Assembly: GCF_014217835.1 (NCBI RefSeq)
Contig: NZ_CP055263.1
Location: 2,731,501 to 2,795,500 of the forward strand
Length of the DNA: 64,000 nucleotides
DNA from: Metabacillus sp. KUDC1714
GTDB taxonomy: Bacteria; Bacillota; Bacilli; Bacillales; Bacillaceae
Direction: 5' to 3'
Every line of letters starts with the position of its first letter. The stretch's first letter is position 1. Positions 46,000 through 54,460 of the stretch are shown here, piece by piece. The position numbers and the translations under genes were made by a program. The notes under the pieces were generated by a model. It saw only the letters and a list, made by a program, of their open reading frames with translations. It was not told the origin of the DNA and did no database searches.

Positions 46000-47181
46000 A
46001 TGCGAATATTGCATACAGCAGATTGGCACCTAGGTCGGTCACTAGAAGGTCGCAGTCGCTTAGCAGAGCAAGCACAATTTATCGATGAGCTTGTTAAGAT
46101 TGTCGAAGAGGAAAAAGTGGATGCTATTTTAATGGCTGGTGATGCGTTCGATACAGTTAATCCACCAGCCGCAGCGGAGCAACTGTTTTACGATGGACTA
46201 TCACGATTATCTGATTACGGAAAACGTCCGATCATTGTAATTGCTGGAAATCATGATAATCCTGATCGCCTATCAGCTGCATCGCCATTAGCAGGTAATC
46301 ATTCAATCCATTTAATCGGATATCCAAGTCACGAGGTTCTAAAAATTGATGTGCCACGTGTGCAACAACAAATGATGGTTGCTGCATTAGCGTATCCATC
46401 TGAAGCGAGACTTGAGCAAGTACTTTCAGAAGCACATGATGAAGTGCTGTTAAGAAATAAATATGATGAAAGAATTAGAGAGCTTTTTTCGATTATGAGC
46501 AAACAATTCCAGCCAGATACGGTAAATATGGCAATGAGTCACATTCATGTTGCTGGAGGGAGCTCATCTGATTCTGAACGTCCGATCGAGGTTGGTGGAG
46601 CGTATACAGTTGCAGCAACAAGTATGCCTGAAGCAGCACAATATGTTGCGTTAGGGCATTTGCATCGTCCCCAAAACATAAACCGAGCGAGTACATTAAC
46701 GAGATATTCAGGTTCACCGCTTGCCTATAGTTTTTCAGAAATAGGCTATGCGAAGTCAGTAACAATTTTAGATGCTGAACCAAATCAGCCGGTTGTCATG
46801 AAGGAAATTCCGTTATCCTCTGGAAAATCGCTTGTGAAATGGAAAGCGAATGAAGGGATAAATCAGGTTCACAGCTGGTTAGAGGAAGGTCGTGATTCTT
46901 CGGCATGGATTGATTTAGAAATTCATCTAACTACAACTCTATCGATCGAAGAGATTCATCGTTTGCGAAAATGGCATCCAGGCTTTATTCATATTCGCCC
47001 TGTTTTTCAGCAAGAGTTGGAGGTTGCTACGACAAGGCAAGCCAATTTACCGATTGATCAATTATTTTCACAGTTTTATGAAAAGCAAACAGGCGGAGCA
47101 AAGCCAGAGCAGGAGTTAGTCAAACTATTCTTAGAGCTAGTCCAACAGGATGATGATCTTGAGGAAGGTGATGAAGAATGA
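46000..47181 (+). CDS. sbcD: Exonuclease subunit SbcD (Mre11-like)
   Basis: A 393-residue Mre11-family nuclease with motifs TADWHLGR, LMAGDAFD, VIAGNHDNPDR, MAMSHIHVAGG and ALGHLHRPQ, which supply the two-metal site. With SbcC it processes DNA hairpins and protein-blocked ends. The start is ATG 46000. It overlaps sbcC by four bases (ATGA), so the pair is coupled. Confidence 0.95.
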   Translation: MRILHTADWHLGRSLEGRSRLAEQAQFIDELVKIVEEEKVDAILMAGDAFDTVNPPAAAEQLFYDGLSRLSDYGKRPIIVIAGNHDNPDRLSAASPLAGNHSIHLIGYPSHEVLKIDVPRVQQQMMVAALAYPSEARLEQVLSEAHDEVLLRNKYDERIRELFSIMSKQFQPDTVNMAMSHIHVAGGSSSDSERPIEVGGAYTVAATSMPEAAQYVALGHLHRPQNINRASTLTRYSGSPLAYSFSEIGYAKSVTILDAEPNQPVVMKEIPLSSGKSLVKWKANEGINQVHSWLEEGRDSSAWIDLEIHLTTTLSIEEIHRLRKWHPGFIHIRPVFQQELEVATTRQANLPIDQLFSQFYEKQTGGAKPEQELVKLFLELVQQDDDLEEGDEE

Positions 47182-50100
47182 GGCCGTTACAGCTAACTGT
47201 TTCTGGGTTGCATAGTTTCAGAGAAAAACAGATTATTAATTTTGATTCGTTATGTGATGGAGGAATCTTCGGGATTTTTGGTCCGACAGGAAGTGGAAAA
47301 TCTTCCATTTTAGATGCGATGACATTAGCGTTATACGGAAAAGTGGAACGAGCGATGAATAATACGCATGGGATATTAAACCATGCAGAAGATCAGCTTA
47401 CTGTTTCCTTCACCTTCGAACTTGAGAACGCCTCTGCTAAGAAACAATATACAGTGGAACGTGTATTTAAACGAACAGATGAAATAAGGGTGAAAACTGC
47501 GATTTGCCGTTTAATTGAAGCTGGTGAAGAGAAAATTGTCCTTGCCGATAAGGCGGTAGATGTGAATGAACAAGTATATGGATTACTTGGTTTAACAATT
47601 GATGATTTTACTCGTGCCGTTGTTCTTCCACAAGGTAAATTTGCTGAGTTCCTGTCATTAAAGGGTGCAGAAAGAAGACAAATGCTTCAACGCTTATTTC
47701 ATCTAGAGCAATATGGCGATCAGTTAATGAAAAAATTGAAAAAGAGATTAACAACAACGAAAATAAAACGCAATGAGCTAGAAGCAGAGAAGACAGGCTT
47801 AGGGGATGCCTCATCCGAAGCAGTGAAAGAGGCTGAAGAACGACTTAAAGCAGCCGAATTGCTTTTGCAAAAACGAAGTACAGAATTAGAAATTGTCATG
47901 AAAGACTATGAGGAAAAGCAAGGGATTTGGCAGCTTCAACAGCAAAGGGCTGATATTGAAAAAGAAAAAATAAGAATAGAAGCAGAAGAAGATTCTATTA
48001 AAAACTTGCAAGATCAGTTGAAAGAGGCCGAAGAGGCTAAAGAATTACAACCTTATGCAGAGTCTTTACAAGCACTTAAGCAAGAGAAACAAGAGGCTGA
48101 AATCAATCTTGCTACAGCAAAAAAACAGTTTCTTGAAATAAAGGAACAGTATGAAACCATCAGTCGTTCCTATGAAGAAATTCGTAAGAACAAAGCAGAT
48201 CAGGAGCCACGTTTAGTTACTAAACGTGAAAAACTTCTTCATTTGCAAAAAGTAGAAGAAGATATGAAGCATGATCAAAAGCTATTAAGGGAGTTTCAAC
48301 ATAAAAAGAGTGAACTTCAGGAACAACGTGAAATAAGCAATGCTCTATTAAAGAAAGCACAGCATTTTGTTGAAAAGGCTATGGCTAAGCAGCAGGTATT
48401 AAAAGAAGAACAAAAAACAAAAACAATTACAGCAAAAGAACGAGAACATGTTCGGGGAGCCCTAGAAGCAAAACATAAAGTCAAGCAATCACAGCAGATC
48501 TTAATGGAAACGATGGAACTAGTAAACAACAAACTAACAGCGATCGATCAGGAAAAGCAAAAGCTCAACCTTATTACCGAACAGGTAACCAATAGCAAAA
48601 CACAGCTTCAAGAGCAATTTGTCAGCTTAAACCAGCTATATTTTCTCGTTTCTGAGAGAGAAAGAGAGCATGCAACATATATTCATTCTGTAAAAGAACA
48701 ATTTGATGCTTTGTTAGCTAAGGAGGAAAAAGCGAAGAGTCAAAAGCTGGCCCAAGAGCTTGTTAAGCAGTTGAGTGATGGCGAGCCATGTCCAGTATGT
48801 GGATCAAGTAGCCACCCAAGTCCTGTTCATCTTGATGAAGTGAATCCTGCTGAAGTTGAAAAACAATCAGATTTGATAAGGGACCAGCTTGATCGTTTAC
48901 AAAGTCTAAGTCAGGAGAGTCATGCACTAAAGATCAAGCTCGAAAGTTTATCACAACAAGTAGTCTCAGATTTTCCGTTTCTTCGTGAGCTCAAGCAAAT
49001 AGACGAAACTAATATAGATAGAGTCATAACGATCGGTCAAGAGCTGACTCATGAACAAGGATACAGTAGATTCCATGCTGGGTTTAAAGCGATCGATCAG
49101 GATTATTTACAAATAAAAAATACTTTAGATAAGCTAATGAAACAGGTACGCGAGCTACAGCAGGAAGAGATTAGACGGTCTGATTTTATATCATCAGCAA
49201 CACAGGATGCAAATGAATGGTCCCGCAAACAACAAGCATATCAACAAAAGTATGATCAGGAGTTATCATCTTATTCTGAACGTTTCTCCTCAATGCCTTT
49301 AGATAAGCTAGAACAGCTTCAAAAAGAAATAGTAGATAAAGACGAAGCTTTTGAGCAATTAAATGAACGTATTCAAAAAAGTATTTCATTTATTGAAGAG
49401 CAAGAAGAGATGGTAAAAGAGCAGGAGAGACAAAATCAAAAACTAACAGAGCAAGAAATAGAATTACTTGCTGAGATAAAAAATCGTGAGCAGCTAATCG
49501 CTGAAAAACAAGAAAAACTAAAAGAAGTTGATCAAAATCAACAAATTAGTCAGCAAATTGAAGAAACAGAGACACAATTAAAGCTGTTAATTGAAAGAGA
49601 GAATGAGTTGTATCAGTCATGGCAGCAGAAGTCTAATCAACTTCACCAGCTTCAAAGTCAGCTTGTGGCTATTGAAAAGTCATATGATCAAACAAACCTT
49701 AAGCTTGCAGAAGCAGAGCAAAAATGGATTACAGCCAGTGAAGAAACTTCCTTTAAGACAATTGAAGAAACGCTCGCTGCTGTATTACCAGCTGATAAAA
49801 AACAGCAAATGAAGGCGAAAATAGAGTTCTATACGGATAAAATCAAGCAGCTTTACACAGACTTACATCGTATTGAAGAAAAGCTTTCGGGTAAACAGTT
49901 AACATTAGCTGAGTGGGAGCAAATCCAACAAATAAAGGCTGAAATGAAAGACCAGGTTGACGAAGCTGTTGCTAGCAAGGGGGCTGCTAATAATACACTA
50001 CAAATGCTAGTGGAGAAACATGAGCGTTTCATGGTAATTGAAAATGAACAAAAAGGGCTTGATGACATGCTACAAAAGCTTGAAAAGCTCCAATCTGTAT

Positions 50101-50579
50101 TTAAGGGAAATACCTTTGTTGAATATGTAGCCGAAGAACAGCTTCAGCAAGTAAGCCGTGATGCCTCTGAACGATTAAGGCAGCTAACACGTGGCAGATA
50201 TGCAATTGAAGTAGACTCTCAAGGTGGATTTATTATGAGAGATGATGCAAATGGAGGCGTTAGAAGGCCTGTATCAACACTTTCTGGTGGGGAAACCTTT
50301 TTAACATCACTTGCATTAGCTCTATCATTATCGACGCAAATTCAACTACGAGGTGAATATCCGTTGCAATTCTTCTTCCTTGACGAAGGTTTCGGAACTT
50401 TAGATGTAGATCTTCTCGATACGGTTGTGACGGCGCTTGAAAAACTCCAAGCTCAAAACCTATCCGTCGGAGTCATTAGCCATGTTGGAGAACTTCGGGC
50501 AAGATTACCAAGAAAGCTCATTGTAGAACCTGCTGAACCATCAGGGAAAGGGTCAACTGTCTATTTAGAATCTTTATAG
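47178..50579 (+). CDS. sbcC: Exonuclease subunit SbcC (Rad50-like)
   Basis: A 1133-residue SMC-like ATPase. The N-terminal half site is GPTGSGKSS; two long coiled coils (about 180-550 and 600-960) flank the zinc hook CPVCGSSSHP near residue 540. The C-terminal half carries the signature LSGGETFLTSLALALSLS and Walker B FFLDEGFGTLD. It is the ATPase partner of SbcD. The start is ATG 47178. Confidence 0.95.
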   Translation: MRPLQLTVSGLHSFREKQIINFDSLCDGGIFGIFGPTGSGKSSILDAMTLALYGKVERAMNNTHGILNHAEDQLTVSFTFELENASAKKQYTVERVFKRTDEIRVKTAICRLIEAGEEKIVLADKAVDVNEQVYGLLGLTIDDFTRAVVLPQGKFAEFLSLKGAERRQMLQRLFHLEQYGDQLMKKLKKRLTTTKIKRNELEAEKTGLGDASSEAVKEAEERLKAAELLLQKRSTELEIVMKDYEEKQGIWQLQQQRADIEKEKIRIEAEEDSIKNLQDQLKEAEEAKELQPYAESLQALKQEKQEAEINLATAKKQFLEIKEQYETISRSYEEIRKNKADQEPRLVTKREKLLHLQKVEEDMKHDQKLLREFQHKKSELQEQREISNALLKKAQHFVEKAMAKQQVLKEEQKTKTITAKEREHVRGALEAKHKVKQSQQILMETMELVNNKLTAIDQEKQKLNLITEQVTNSKTQLQEQFVSLNQLYFLVSEREREHATYIHSVKEQFDALLAKEEKAKSQKLAQELVKQLSDGEPCPVCGSSSHPSPVHLDEVNPAEVEKQSDLIRDQLDRLQSLSQESHALKIKLESLSQQVVSDFPFLRELKQIDETNIDRVITIGQELTHEQGYSRFHAGFKAIDQDYLQIKNTLDKLMKQVRELQQEEIRRSDFISSATQDANEWSRKQQAYQQKYDQELSSYSERFSSMPLDKLEQLQKEIVDKDEAFEQLNERIQKSISFIEEQEEMVKEQERQNQKLTEQEIELLAEIKNREQLIAEKQEKLKEVDQNQQISQQIEETETQLKLLIERENELYQSWQQKSNQLHQLQSQLVAIEKSYDQTNLKLAEAEQKWITASEETSFKTIEETLAAVLPADKKQQMKAKIEFYTDKIKQLYTDLHRIEEKLSGKQLTLAEWEQIQQIKAEMKDQVDEAVASKGAANNTLQMLVEKHERFMVIENEQKGLDDMLQKLEKLQSVFKGNTFVEYVAEEQLQQVSRDASERLRQLTRGRYAIEVDSQGGFIMRDDANGGVRRPVSTLSGGETFLTSLALALSLSTQIQLRGEYPLQFFFLDEGFGTLDVDLLDTVVTALEKLQAQNLSVGVISHVGELRARLPRKLIVEPAEPSGKGSTVYLESL

Positions 50580-50594
50580 GTAAGGGTAGAGACC

Positions 50595-50906
50595 GTGGCG
50601 AAAAAAGAAATTGGAACATGTGAATTATGTAGCAGAAAAGAAGTTGAAACAACGATCCATCATTTAACCCCAAAAGAAATGGGTGGCACATTCCTCCCAA
50701 CAGCAAAGTTGTGCATTCCATGTCATAAGCAAATACATGCAGTTTACACAAATGAAGAACTAGCAGCAAGGTTATCCACGATAGAAGAGTTAAAGCAGAA
50801 TGAAAAACTAAAAAGCTATGTAAAATGGATTAGAAAACAGGCAGCAAGCAAATTAGTTAAGACGAAAAAATCAAATGAACGAAAGCGAAAAGGTCGTTAC
50901 TTGTAA
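50595..50906 (+). CDS. yisB: HNH-type protein YisB
   Basis: A 103-residue protein with a compact HNH/zinc layout: CELCSRKEV, TTIHHLTPKEMGG, then LCIPCHKQIHAVY, giving two CxxC pairs and the His-His catalytic core. The C-terminal half is Lys-rich. The start is GTG 50595, 15 bases after sbcC. The same gene follows sbcC in B. subtilis. Substrate unproven. Confidence 0.9.
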   Translation: MAKKEIGTCELCSRKEVETTIHHLTPKEMGGTFLPTAKLCIPCHKQIHAVYTNEELAARLSTIEELKQNEKLKSYVKWIRKQAASKLVKTKKSNERKRKGRYL

Positions 50907-50909
50907 GGA

Positions 50910-50940
50910 AAGGTCTAGCATATGAATGCTAGATCTTTTC
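50910..50940 (+). terminator. Terminator after yisB
   Basis: AAGGTCTAGCAT (50910-50921) pairs, with one G-T, with ATGCTAGATCTT (50926-50937), then TTTC. Confidence 0.75.
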
Positions 50941-50984
50941 TTATTCTGAAGAAAAAGACAATGAGTTAATTGGGGAATTTTAAA

Positions 50985-51016
50985 TACAAAAAGCAGGAGA
51001 ATATCACTCCTGCTTT
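50985..51016 (-). terminator. Terminator of the gerP operon
   Basis: AAAGCAGGAG (50990-50999) pairs with CTCCTGCTTT (51007-51016); on the minus strand a T-rich tail follows. Confidence 0.82.
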
Positions 51017-51028
51017 CATGTTATTCAC

Positions 51029-51247
51029 TTAATTATTTGCTACCATATTTTGATCTGTAACATCAGGATCAATCATATTTGTTGCACTTATACCGTTGTT
51101 AATAATATGAAAATCTCCTGTGCTTCCTCCTCCAGAGCCAGAGGCACTTTTTGACTGGCTTTTTGGAGATAGATAAAAGGAATCTCCGAAGTTGACAACT
51201 CCGCCACCTACACTATTAATCTTTATTGGTCCTACGATTGCGGGCAT
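51029..51247 (-). CDS. gerPF: Spore germination protein GerPF
   Basis: A 72-residue GerPA/PF-type protein: MPAIVGPIKINSVGGGVVNFG, SFYLSPKSQSKSASGSG and TGDFHIINNGISATNMIDPDVTDQN. GerP proteins are made in the mother cell and let germinants pass the spore coat. The start is ATG 51247 at the conserved MPAIV; the open frame runs 15 codons further upstream without a ribosome site. Last gene of the operon. Confidence 0.93.
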   Translation of the reverse strand: MPAIVGPIKINSVGGGVVNFGDSFYLSPKSQSKSASGSGGGSTGDFHIINNGISATNMIDPDVTDQNMVANN

Positions 51248-51373
51248 ATAAAAACATCCTTTTCGTTTTCGATGGTACTTTACTTTATGCATATATTTTC
51301 ATGTTTGTTCGTGATCTAACTGAAAAGGAGAAGATAACTTGATAAAGCGGGTTCCTTGCCTTTAGCCTTCTAA

Positions 51374-51739
51374 TCAATCTTTAAAATGACGAATATGTTT
51401 TGTACGAGTTTCACACACAATATCTTTTGTTGAGCCGATCTGAAAAACTGCTGAGCTTGAGATGGCGGTAATATTTATTGTGTGTACTGTGATTTTAGGG
51501 TTTTTATGGAAAAAATTCGTTGTCACTTGCTCATATAAGATAGGCTGAGGGAATTCTTCTTCAAAAATTTCATATTGGGAAAGGTCGCCTTCTGACCCGT
51601 AATACCGCTCTTCTTCCCGTTGAACAGCCAATACTTTAACAGAAGGAGTTATTTCCATAGAATCTCCTATATTAATAACAGAGCTAATTCCAACTGAATT
51701 AACATACGCTGTATTTACGTTAGAGTACCGACTAATCAT
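51374..51739 (-). CDS. gerPE: Spore germination protein GerPE
   Basis: A 121-residue protein with the GerPE features VNSVGISSVINIGDSMEITP in the N-terminal half and TVHTINITAISSSAVFQIGST near the end, each a GerP-type half repeat. It starts at ATG 51739 (minus strand), overlapping the gerPD stop in ATGA, so the two are coupled. Confidence 0.9.
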   Translation of the reverse strand: MISRYSNVNTAYVNSVGISSVINIGDSMEITPSVKVLAVQREEERYYGSEGDLSQYEIFEEEFPQPILYEQVTTNFFHKNPKITVHTINITAISSSAVFQIGSTKDIVCETRTKHIRHFKD

Positions 51740-51912
51740 TGTGGAGCCAGTGGCACATAAGCACCAATAATCATTGATTCAGGCGGTGTATCAAATACTG
51801 ATGAAAGCGAAATTGTGTTTGTATCACCTATTAAAAAAACTGAAGAACTTGAGACACCGACTATTTTAACTGCACCAACCTGCAAATTGTGATTAACAAC
51901 TGTGAAATTCAT
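51736..51912 (-). CDS. gerPD: Spore germination protein GerPD, 58 aa
   Basis: A 58-codon frame read on the minus strand from ATG 51912, with AAGGATGTG upstream. It begins MNFTVVNHNLQVGAVKIVG and contains SSSSVFLIGDTNTISLSSVFDTPPE, as GerPD does; 58 residues is also the length I recall for B. subtilis GerPD. It overlaps gerPE by four bases. About 260 bases of repeat sequence separate it from gerPC. Confidence 0.9.
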   Translation of the reverse strand: MNFTVVNHNLQVGAVKIVGVSSSSVFLIGDTNTISLSSVFDTPPESMIIGAYVPLAPQ

Positions 51913-51948
51913 ATGTGATTCACATCCTTAACGTAAACTAATCTTAAA

Positions 51949-52005
51949 CTCATACAGAGTGCTTTTTTTTCTTTGGCGCTAAACGGGCGCTTGCGCTTTT
52001 GTTCT
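51949..52005 (-). repeat. Repeat family A, partial copy 5
   Basis: CATACAGAGTGC, then CGCTAAACGGGCGCTTGCGC and TTTTGTTC nearly repeat the last 60 bases of copy 1. It lies just upstream of gerPD, within the operon. Confidence 0.7.
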
Positions 52006-52040
52006 TAGTTAAGAAAGTTTAAGTTTAAAACTTTGTACTT

Positions 52041-52175
52041 AGTTTTGGTGTCTAGCTCCAGCGCCTAGACCCTCTCAGGTCTACAGCCACTCAGGAATTG
52101 AAGACAAAGAACGTCTTCTATTCCTAAGCGTCTTATGCCTGCCTTAGTCTGATCAAGGCGCTTACGCTTTTCTTA
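52041..52175 (-). repeat. Repeat family A, copy 4 (3' of gerPC)
   Basis: From TTTTGGTGTCTAGCTCCAGC to GGCGCTTACGCTTTTCTTA, close in sequence to copy 3, including GAAGACAAAGAACGTCTTC. It ends at the gerPC stop codon. Confidence 0.8.
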
Positions 52176-52778
52176 TTATGAATCTTTTGGTAAATGATTT
52201 AAAAAGTGATTAATTGAGTTTTCTACATCTTTTTTAACTTGTATCAGGATTTCTTGTTTTTTATCTAAGAGGGAATCATGTTCTGTTAATGGTTGACCAT
52301 TAATATAATATTGAATTCGGCTATCGATTTGTTTTCGTATATCCTCAATGATATGTCTACGGTGAGGATCATCTATACGTAGATCATATTGTTTCTCGGC
52401 TAGCTCGATAAGGCTGACACAATCCGTATTTAAAAACTGATTTATTTCTTCACTACATTGCTGAAGAAGTTGTTCTCGTAATTGTTGTTGAACCCCGTTT
52501 ACATTCATCCCTTTTTGCTGAACGTCGAAGTTATCAATTTGCTCAGGGTTCGTCGGATTTAAACCGATATTCAACGTTCCATCAAGATGTTCCACCTTTA
52601 GTTGGTCAAACTTATATTCTATTTTTTCAATATTTGTGAATGGTTGATTTTTAATTTGGTCAATCTCTGACCTAATATTTTCTAGCAATTCATTTAATTG
52701 TTGAATTCTATTATCCTGATGTTGGATATATTGATGAAGTTGCTGTAAGTATTTCATAGTGTCGTAATACAAACTCAT
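52176..52778 (-). CDS. gerPC: Spore germination protein GerPC
   Basis: A 200-residue protein, the only large GerP member. The N-terminus is a predicted coiled coil (YLQQLHQYIQHQDNRIQQLNELLENIRSEIDQIKNQ). The middle part has NIEKIEYKFDQLKVEHLDGTLNIGLNP, typical of GerPC, and the C-terminal half is helical and charged. The start is ATG 52778 (minus strand), after AGAGGTGG; an ATG seven codons later is possible. It lies between gerPB and the repeat block. Confidence 0.9.
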   Translation of the reverse strand: MSLYYDTMKYLQQLHQYIQHQDNRIQQLNELLENIRSEIDQIKNQPFTNIEKIEYKFDQLKVEHLDGTLNIGLNPTNPEQIDNFDVQQKGMNVNGVQQQLREQLLQQCSEEINQFLNTDCVSLIELAEKQYDLRIDDPHRRHIIEDIRKQIDSRIQYYINGQPLTEHDSLLDKKQEILIQVKKDVENSINHFLNHLPKDS

Positions 52779-52961
52779 CACCCACCTCTAGTTCTTCGCA
52801 CAATAGTTGATAATTAATGTATATGCAAGGTACAAGAGATAGGTGAATGCCTATTTATTCCACACAAACTAAGAAGTCACCCCCCTTGCCTTTAGCTTAA
52901 GTGGGTCAAGGAAGCGAAGGTGGGTGGAAACTGCCGTAAATATTCGATTTGTCTCGATTTA

Positions 52962-53192
52962 TTAAGCTGTCGGTGACGTCAGAGGAACAACGAATGATCC
53001 TTCCTCTTCAGATACTCCTGTAGGCGCTGCTGTCTCAATCTGTGGTGCTGCTTCTGTAAAGCTACCTGTATTATAGAGGTTTGATAGGGGTTTAATGATT
53101 CCCGCACTCCCTATTTGTAGGACAGAAGAATTGCTTACAGCATCGACCCGCAAATAATTAATACAAATTGTTTGATTTATATAGAAATTCAT
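52962..53192 (-). CDS. gerPB: Spore germination protein GerPB
   Basis: A 76-residue protein: MNFYINQTICINYLRVDAVSNSSVLQIGSAG, then a Pro/Thr-rich tail. The hydrophobic SSVLQIG half repeat is common to GerP proteins. ATG 53192 is chosen over upstream GTG/TTG codons because AGGGAG lies nine bases before it. It starts 12 bases after gerPA. Confidence 0.9.
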   Translation of the reverse strand: MNFYINQTICINYLRVDAVSNSSVLQIGSAGIIKPLSNLYNTGSFTEAAPQIETAAPTGVSEEEGSFVVPLTSPTA

Positions 53193-53204
53193 CGTCAACA
53201 CTCC

Positions 53205-53426
53205 CTATAGATTTCCTGCAATTGGTTGATCGATTACATCATTGTCATACGTATTTGTAACTGAGTTTTGATTGTAAATGTTAAGTCCATCACCGGTGTT
53301 AAAGGAGCCAGCACCAGCAAAGGTTTTAACTTCACTATATGGAGAAATAGTAATTACATCTCCAATATGAACAATACTACTTGTTCCTACACTATTTACT
53401 TTAATGGCACCTACAATTGCTGGCAT
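53205..53426 (-). CDS. gerPA: Spore germination protein GerPA
   Basis: A 73-residue protein that begins [22 protein letters not shown] and continues with [30 protein letters not shown], the GerPA form. First gene of the operon; ATG 53426 is at the conserved MPAIV, after AAAGGG. A sigma-K promoter is seen 70 bases upstream. Confidence 0.93.
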   Translation of the reverse strand: MPAIVGAIKVNSVGTSSIVHIGDVITISPYSEVKTFAGAGSFNTGDGLNIYNQNSVTNTYDNDVIDQPIAGNL

Positions 53427-53495
53427 TTTGAACATCCCTTTTGTCAAGTTTGGCAAAACACGGTAAAAATTTAATGTGTTTGAACTGATGTTATA

Positions 53496-53522
53496 TACCT
53501 TATGAATAATAGAAAAATGTGT
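53496..53522 (-). promoter_or_regulatory. Sigma-K-type promoter of gerPABCDEF
   Basis: On the minus strand AC is followed after 16 bases by CATAAGGTA, fitting the AC-N16-CATAnnnTA consensus. This is the expected mother-cell promoter of gerP. Confidence 0.8.
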
Positions 53523-53663
53523 GATAAATGCGGAATAATCAGATCACGGTAAGAAGATTCAAATGAGTAGAAGAGCATTCGTAAAGGTTAAGTTAGAAAA
53601 TATGAATTATCAAGTTGTATTAACTTTATTTTACTTTAAAGTAGCTTCTACCATGGTGAAAAA

Positions 53664-53834
53664 TTAGTTAGTAACTTGTTTTTGTTTTGTTATATCTTTG
53701 CTCCATTTAATTTCCTGTAGCAGTAAGATATCAAGTTCTTGACTGCATTCAATTGTTTTATTAGAGTTCAAGCCATACTGCATTGCTGTTTTAATTAATG
53801 CTTTTCTTTTTAATTCAATTTCATTAATAACCAT
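53664..53834 (-). CDS. yisI: Spo0E-like aspartyl-phosphate phosphatase YisI, 56 aa
   Basis: A 56-codon frame from ATG 53834 (minus strand), with GGAGA ten bases upstream. It has the Spo0E signature: IELKRKALIKTAMQYGLNSNKTIECSQELD, including the catalytic SQELD. Such proteins dephosphorylate Spo0A-P and delay sporulation. The 56-residue length and the position between gerPA and yisK agree with B. subtilis yisI. Confidence 0.9.
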   Translation of the reverse strand: MVINEIELKRKALIKTAMQYGLNSNKTIECSQELDILLLQEIKWSKDITKQKQVTN

Positions 53835-54111
53835 TAACTTTCTCCATCTCTATTCAATATTTAAATTTTTTAACGTCCTCGAAGTAATGAAAACCCTTAT
53901 TTATAGGGACAAGCTTATTATACAATGGATTTTTTAGAAAATATCATATTCGCTAAAATAACAAAAAAAGATACAAAATTCTACAGGAATTACACGAAAA
54001 CTTTTGCTTAACTAGTAAAAAATATTAGTAAAAAATTCTAAAATTAGGTAAATGGTGTTATTTGTAACTTGTTATTAACTTAACGGATTAGTTGTTAGAT
54101 CTTAAAAACTG

Positions 54112-54227
54112 GGCTCTGTTAAAGCTCACTAGTGATTTTGGAACCTTGTTGATTGGAGCGGAAGGCGTGAGACTGCCACGGAAAGCGAACGCCAAAGCGT
54201 AAATCAACAATCAAGTTTAACAGAGCC
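54112..54227. repeat. MITE-like repeat B, internally deleted copy
   Basis: 116 bases with perfect termini GGCTCTGTTAAA and TTTAACAGAGCC. AAAAACT occurs on both sides (54104-54110 and 54228-54234), a possible target duplication with one extra G on the left. It shares GTTGATTGGA-CGGA and GCGAACGCCAAAGCGTA with the copy at 38468. Confidence 0.8.
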
Positions 54228-54311
54228 AAAAACTAAAAGCTAACACATTATATGAAGCTTTTGATTTACTATATAATATTCTTAGCAAGTAAATAAGGAG
54301 GAACATAGAAG

Positions 54312-54434
54312 ATTGATGCCTATATCCACCTTGACCAATATAATCATGTTTTACTAAAGGAAATAAGCGAGTGCTTATCGAATATTCTTACTATCCCTAA
54401 TGATCAGCTAAATGCAAAATTAACCAGTAATTGA
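54312..54434 (+). pseudogene. Possible remnant of a TatD-like hydrolase gene
   Basis: A 40-codon frame without a normal start (it opens at ATT 54312, ten bases after AAGGAGG) translates IDAYIHLDQYNHVLLKEISECLSN and stops shortly after. The IDAxIHLDQY opening is like the metal-binding N-terminus of TatD-family hydrolases, with Tyr in the place of the first His. The remainder of such a gene is missing. The rest of the 53835-54460 gap holds only the MITE-like repeat. Confidence 0.35.
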
Positions 54435-54460
54435 AATAATCTTTATAATGGAGGCTTTTT

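Noticed and set aside
42157..50579. addBA-sbcDC as part of a phage-defence island
   Set aside because: They are conserved housekeeping repair genes in the same order as in B. subtilis; no defence genes adjoin them.
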